Source: Bog-756 sp049521915 (lineage in GTDB: Bacteria > Actinomycetota > Acidimicrobiia > Acidimicrobiales > RAAP-2). Taken from it: a stretch of DNA of 8,774 nucleotides. The position numbers and the translations under genes are program-made. Positions 6,631 to 8,774 of the stretch are shown here, one piece after another. The stretch covers positions 1-8,774 of the forward strand of contig JBEKOI010000169.1 of assembly GCA_049521915.1 (NCBI GenBank), given 5' to 3'. Position 1 is the stretch's first letter, and the number at the start of each line of letters is the position of its first letter. The notes beneath the pieces are model-generated. The model was given only the letters and a program-made list of their open reading frames with translations. It was not told the DNA's origin and did not search any database.

Positions 6631-6687
6631 TGTGCCTGGGGCGGTCGGTGCCCGGGGCGGTGTGCCCGGGGGCGGTGCCCGGGGCGG
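6631..6687. repeat. Four tandem 14-bp-like copies of the tRNA-Leu 3' end
   Basis: GGTGCCCGGGGCGG at 6674-6687 is the 3' acceptor/T-stem part of tRNA-Leu (on the minus strand) plus two bases past its discriminator. The identical 14-mer recurs at 6647-6660. One-insertion and two-substitution variants lie at 6661-6675 and 6631-6644. The array continues directly from the tRNA 3' end. Confidence 0.75.
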
Positions 6688-6758
6688 GATTCGAACCCGC
6701 ACGCCCTTTCGGACAATGGATTTTGAGTCCATCGCGTCTGCCATTCCGCCACCCGGGC
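6676..6758 (-). tRNA. tRNA-Leu (anticodon CAA)
   Basis: An 83-nt class II tRNA on the minus strand. The acceptor arms GCCCGGG (6758-6752) and CCCGGGC (6683-6677) pair fully and the discriminator is A (6676). The anticodon stem ATGGA/TCCAT encloses the loop CTCAAAA, giving anticodon CAA, which reads UUG. A long variable arm (GTCC-GAAA-GGGC) and the T-arm GCGGG-TTCGAAT-CCCGC complete it. The bases after the discriminator are CCG, so the full CCA is not encoded and would be added. The gene stands alone, divergent from menC and convergent with the HIRAN-like gene. Confidence 0.96.
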
Positions 6759-6770
6759 TGGTGGGGGCGC

Positions 6771-6776
6771 AGCCTA
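6771..6776 (-). promoter_or_regulatory. Candidate -10 box of tRNA-Leu
   Basis: TAGGCT on the minus strand, 12 bases before the first tRNA base, would start transcription about 5-6 bases upstream of the mature 5' end. No good -35 was seen. Weak to moderate. Confidence 0.35.
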
Positions 6777-6820
6777 CTTCCACTCCCGCGTGGATCGGGA
6801 CCGTCGGGAACGACTGCCCG

Positions 6821-6826
6821 TAGTCT
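6821..6826 (+). promoter_or_regulatory. Candidate -10 box of menC
   Basis: TAGTCT lies six bases before the GTG at 6833. A GGAGG is present but abuts the start codon (6829-6833), too close to act as an SD sequence for it. A leaderless transcript beginning at the GTG is the simplest reading. Confidence 0.4.
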
Positions 6827-6832
6827 TCGGAG

Positions 6833-8059
6833 GTGGCAATCGACGGTGACGAGGGCAGCCTGCGACGGGCTTGGGCGTCGATCGGGTCCGAGTCCGGCCT
6901 GACCCTCGATGCCGTCGAGCTGTGGTTGGTGGACGCCGGGTTCGCCCGTCCCGTCCGGACGGCTCGGGGCGAGCACCGGAGTCGGCCCCTGGTGCTCGTG
7001 CAGCTGCACGGCCACGCCGGCGGATCACCCGTCCAGGGCTGGGGGGAGTGTGCGGCCCTGGCCGATGCCACCTACGACGACGAAGATGCTCCGTCCGCAG
7101 TGGCCACGCTCGAGCGGTGGCTGGTTCCCGCCCTCATGGCCGAGGCGGCCCGGGCGGGTGCCCGGGTGCCGAAGCCGTCGGATCTTGCCCCGGTCCGACA
7201 GGCCGGGCCCGGCGCCCCGCTGGCCTTCGCCGCCCTCGAGATGGCGGTGGCCGACGCGCATCTCCGGGCCGAGGGCCGGTCACTGGCCCGGGTGCTTGGC
7301 GTGGAGGGCCGGCCCGTCCCCATCGGTGCCGTCATCGGGCAGTTCGGCTCGGCCGGCTCCCTGGTGGCCGAGGCAGCCAGGCTGGCCGGCGAGGGATTCA
7401 CCCGGGTCAAGATCAAGATCGGGCCCGGATGGGACTTCGAGGCGATGGAGGCGGTGACCCGCGAAATTCCGACCCTGCGGGTGCAGGCCGACGCCAACGG
7501 CAGCTACACCAGTTCCGACATCGGGTACCTCACCGGTATCGACCGGTTCGGGCTGTTGTGCCTCGAGCAACCCTTCGACCGCGACGATCTGGACAGCCAC
7601 CGTCGCCTGGCCGGGCTGATGACCACGCCGGTCTGCCTTGACGAGAGCATCGACTCGGCGGGTGCCGCCCGCCGGGCCCTGGCCATGGGGGCCTGTTCGG
7701 TCGTCTGCATCAAACCCGCCCGGCTCGGAGGCCTGGGAGCAGCATTGGATCTGGTGCAGTCGTGCACCGACGCCGCCGTCCCACTGTGGATGGGGGGGAT
7801 GTTCGAGGCCGGCTACGCCCGCGGGGTCAACGCCACGCTGGCCGCCCTCCCCGGCTTCGCCTGGCCCGGCGACCTGAGCCCACCGGGGTCGTACCTCGAG
7901 GTGGATCCGGCCCCCGGGGACGCCCCGGCCCGGTCGGGCCCGGGGGGCGCCCTGTGTGTCCGACCTCCGGCCGGGGGCGGCCTCGGGACGGCGCCCGATC
8001 TGCGGATCCTCGAGCAGCGGTGCGTGGAGCGGCGCCGGATCGAGGCCGACGGTCGGTGA
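6833..8059 (+). CDS. menC: Enolase-superfamily o-succinylbenzoate synthase (MenC)
   Basis: This 408-residue protein fits the MenC branch of the enolase superfamily, which dehydrates SHCHC to o-succinylbenzoate in menaquinone synthesis in the cytosol. The superfamily residues are all visible: the KxK acid/base pair (K193, K195 in RVKIKIGPGW), three metal ligands D220 (ADAN), E245 (LEQPF) and D270 (LDES), and the second base K294 (CIKPARLGG). The GGMFEAGYARGVNATLAALPGF and PGDLS segments near 321-349 match the family's C-terminal pattern (usually GGMLE.GIGR...N..LA.LP.F). About 25 N-terminal residues precede the usual first strand (LTLDAVELWLV); no better internal start with an SD sequence exists. 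Some relatives are N-acylamino-acid racemases (NSAR), and some do both reactions, so specificity is not proved. No other men genes are in the window. It is divergent from the tRNA. Confidence 0.87.
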   Translation: MAIDGDEGSLRRAWASIGSESGLTLDAVELWLVDAGFARPVRTARGEHRSRPLVLVQLHGHAGGSPVQGWGECAALADATYDDEDAPSAVATLERWLVPALMAEAARAGARVPKPSDLAPVRQAGPGAPLAFAALEMAVADAHLRAEGRSLARVLGVEGRPVPIGAVIGQFGSAGSLVAEAARLAGEGFTRVKIKIGPGWDFEAMEAVTREIPTLRVQADANGSYTSSDIGYLTGIDRFGLLCLEQPFDRDDLDSHRRLAGLMTTPVCLDESIDSAGAARRALAMGACSVVCIKPARLGGLGAALDLVQSCTDAAVPLWMGGMFEAGYARGVNATLAALPGFAWPGDLSPPGSYLEVDPAPGDAPARSGPGGALCVRPPAGGGLGTAPDLRILEQRCVERRRIEADGR

Positions 8060-8095
8060 ACAGCGCGATGACCTGCCCCTTCGTCCTTTTCGGGG

Positions 8096-8106
8096 CCGGG
8101 TCCCGG
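8096..8106 (+). terminator. Possible weak hairpin after menC
   Basis: CCGGG-T-CCCGG forms a perfect inverted repeat 36 bases after the menC stop. The loop would need to open to at least three bases, leaving a 4-bp stem, and no T-run follows. Low confidence. Confidence 0.2.
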
Positions 8107-8135
8107 GTTGTGCATGACGACGCTCCTGCCGTGCG

Positions 8136-8141
8136 TACAAT
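8136..8141 (+). promoter_or_regulatory. Candidate -10 box of the coiled-coil gene
   Basis: TACAAT, close to the consensus TATAAT, ends eight bases before the ATG at 8150. The intervening TTGCCCCCC has no SD sequence, so a leaderless mRNA is likely. CATGAC (8113-8118) has correct 17-bp spacing for a -35 but matches TTGACA poorly. Confidence 0.5.
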
Positions 8142-8149
8142 TGCCCCCC

Positions 8150-8443
8150 ATGCATCGTGCCATCGTCGAACGCCGCCTGAGTGATGCCCACGATCGGCTG
8201 GTCCGCGCCCGGACCGAGCTGGCTGTGCTCGACGAGCAGTTGGTGGTGGTCAACGAGATCGCCGACGACACCCGCCTGCGGGCATTGGTGGCGGAGACCC
8301 CGGTGGCGTCCAAGGAGCACGACGAGGCCAGCCGGCACGCCACCGCCATGCTCCAGACGCGCCAAGCCCTCGTCGACCGGATCGCCGAGCTCGAGCGCAG
8401 GCAGGACGAGCTGCTCGACCGTCTAGTGGTCGGTCCCGGTTGA
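8150..8443 (+). CDS. Small coiled-coil protein of unknown function
   Basis: This 97-residue protein is highly charged and predicted by eye to be almost all helix. Helices of about residues 1-37 (AIVERRLSDAHDRLVRARTEL...) and 52-93 (ending IAELERRQDELLDRL) have heptad-like spacing of Leu/Val/Ile, suggesting an antiparallel helical hairpin or a dimer. The link around 38-51 holds DDTRLRALVAETPVAS. There is no signal peptide, transmembrane segment, cysteine or catalytic motif. I start it at ATG 8150 rather than an upstream in-frame start at 8108, because TACAAT lies just upstream of 8150 and the extra 14 residues break the helical pattern and would contain the promoter. It lies 160 nt before the response regulator in the same direction. 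I do not recognise a named family. Confidence 0.72.
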   Translation: MHRAIVERRLSDAHDRLVRARTELAVLDEQLVVVNEIADDTRLRALVAETPVASKEHDEASRHATAMLQTRQALVDRIAELERRQDELLDRLVVGPG

Positions 8444-8460
8444 TCGCCCGACAGCCGCAC

Positions 8461-8550
8461 CGACTCCATACTGTCCACCGACGGCCTACTCTCCTCCGAC
8501 TCCATACTGTCCACCGACGGCCTACTCTCCTCCGACGGCCTATTGTCCAC
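8461..8550 (+). repeat. 18-bp tandem array (five units; 36-bp higher-order unit)
   Basis: The array is made of 18-mers starting at 8461, 8479, 8497, 8515 and 8533. Units 1 and 3 are CGACTCCATACTGTCCAC, units 2 and 4 are CGACGGCCTACTCTCCTC, and unit 5 is CGACGGCCTATTGTCCAC. Units 1+2 and 3+4 are therefore exact 36-bp repeats (8461-8496, 8497-8532). A decayed sixth start (CGATGGCGT) follows. Each unit holds a TAnnnT hexamer at the same phase. The array fills the spacer before the response regulator. Confidence 0.9.
8541..8546 (+). promoter_or_regulatory. Candidate -10 box of the response regulator (last of a phased set)
   Basis: TATTGT in the last repeat unit is the best of five in-phase TAnnnT hexamers. 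It would give a 5' leader of about 50 nt before the ATG at 8604. No clear -35 was found at 17-18 bp. Confidence 0.35.
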
Positions 8551-8585
8551 CGATGGCGTCCCCCGATGCTGTCGACACCGGTTTT

Positions 8586-8592
8586 GGAAGGA
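8586..8592 (+). promoter_or_regulatory. Ribosome binding site of the response regulator
   Basis: GGAAGGA, 11 bases before the ATG at 8604. The spacing is slightly long but it is the only purine-rich site near the start. Confidence 0.55.
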
Positions 8593-8603
8593 CCCCGACA
8601 ACC

Positions 8604-8774
8604 ATGAGCAGGCGAGTGGTCATCGCGGAGGACGAGGCGATCATCCGCCTCGACCTGAAGGAGATCCTCCAGGACGAGGGGTACGAGGTGGTCGGGGAGA
8701 CAGGCCGGGGGGACGAGGCGGTCGAGCTCGTCCGCCAGCACCAGCCCGATCTGGTGATCCTCGATGTGAAGATG
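8604..8774 (+). CDS. pdtaR: ANTAR-type response regulator, PdtaR-like (5' part, runs off the window)
   Basis: Only the first 57 residues are present, with no stop before the window edge. They form the first half of a receiver domain: RRVVIAEDEAIIRLDLKEIL, with the acidic pocket Glu9/Asp10, and the phosphoacceptor Asp54 in LVILDVKM. The start and wording closely resemble mycobacterial PdtaR (Rv1626), a receiver-ANTAR protein phosphorylated by the histidine kinase PdtaS, which binds RNA hairpins to relieve transcription termination. The ANTAR domain itself lies outside the window, so the output domain is inferred. The ATG at 8604 is supported by GGAAGGA (8586-8592) 11 bases upstream. It is preceded by a tandem repeat array with phased -10-like hexamers, which suggests special control of its transcription. 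Receiver domain firm; PdtaR identity likely. Confidence 0.85.
   Translation, partial: MSRRVVIAEDEAIIRLDLKEILQDEGYEVVGETGRGDEAVELVRQHQPDLVILDVKM

Noticed and set aside
5913..6752. Long minus-strand open frame beginning MAEWQTR, overlapping tRNA-Leu and the HIRAN-like gene
   Set aside because: Its N-terminus is the familiar spurious translation of a tRNA gene, and the rest is antisense to a better-supported gene with odd Pro/Gly/Arg-rich composition.
6631..6760. Integrative element attachment site at tRNA-Leu
   Set aside because: Copies of the tRNA end are adjacent with no intervening DNA, and there is no integrase or phage gene in the window. Kept only as a possible scar.
8108..8149. Earlier start for the coiled-coil protein
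   Set aside because: It would place the -10-like TACAAT inside the gene and adds 14 residues unlike the helical body.
7280..8365. Long minus-strand open frame across menC and the coiled-coil gene
   Set aside because: Low-complexity Gly/Arg/His/Gln composition, antisense to conserved catalytic residues, and spans two genes and a promoter.
8461..8550. CRISPR array
   Set aside because: Units are directly contiguous 18-mers with no unique spacers, and no cas genes are present.
8250..8741. Minus-strand frames with Ser/Glu/Asp or Arg/Trp repeats opposite the response regulator start
   Set aside because: They are translations of the 18-bp DNA array and run antisense to the conserved receiver domain.

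Overview
The window is GC-rich, densely coding bacterial DNA that fits an actinobacterium (Actinomycetota). The supporting signs are a MabA-like FabG with type II fatty-acid synthesis genes, a menaquinone-type MenC, an ANTAR-family response regulator closely resembling actinobacterial PdtaR, many GTG starts, and several genes that look leaderless. The tone of the proteins suggests an uncultured Acidimicrobiia-like lineage. That placement is an inference from memory of these families, not a tested one.

Layout, left to right. (1) 96-1784, minus: a UbiB/ABC1 atypical kinase, with a possible GC hairpin terminator and an 11-bp triplicated micro-repeat downstream. (2) 1900-5501, minus: a fatty-acid synthesis block transcribed fabD > fabG > acpP > fabF. 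FabD and FabG overlap by 4 bases (GTGA), and AcpP and FabF by 1 base (TGATG). A repeat-rich 139-nt spacer separates fabG from acpP. FabD carries a C-terminal extension that looks like a barrel-sandwich (biotinyl/lipoyl-type) domain with no lysine. (3) 5679-6539, plus: a protein of unknown function with one, perhaps two, HIRAN-like modules, divergent from fabD. (4) 6676-6758, minus: tRNA-Leu(CAA), whose 3' end is echoed by three further tandem copies just downstream. (5) 6833-8059, plus: an enolase-superfamily MenC. (6) 8150-8443, plus: a small coiled-coil protein of unknown function. (7) 8461-8550: an 18-bp tandem array in which every unit carries a -10-like TAnnnT hexamer, followed by (8) the start of a PdtaR-like response regulator (8604 to the window edge, incomplete).

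The fab block supplies malonyl-ACP formation, beta-keto reduction, the acyl carrier and chain elongation. No fabH, dehydratase or enoyl reductase is present here. MenC feeds menaquinone synthesis, and UbiB-family kinases are linked to quinone/isoprenoid lipid handling, so both fit a membrane-lipid/quinone theme, although they are not in one operon. No mobile element, integrase, CRISPR array or defence system was found, and no complete undescribed system. The best leads are the FabD fusion, the phased -10 array before the response regulator, the tRNA 3'-end echoes and the HIRAN-like protein. Short period-9 to period-36 direct repeats recur in nearly every spacer. No gene-free stretch exceeds 300 bases.
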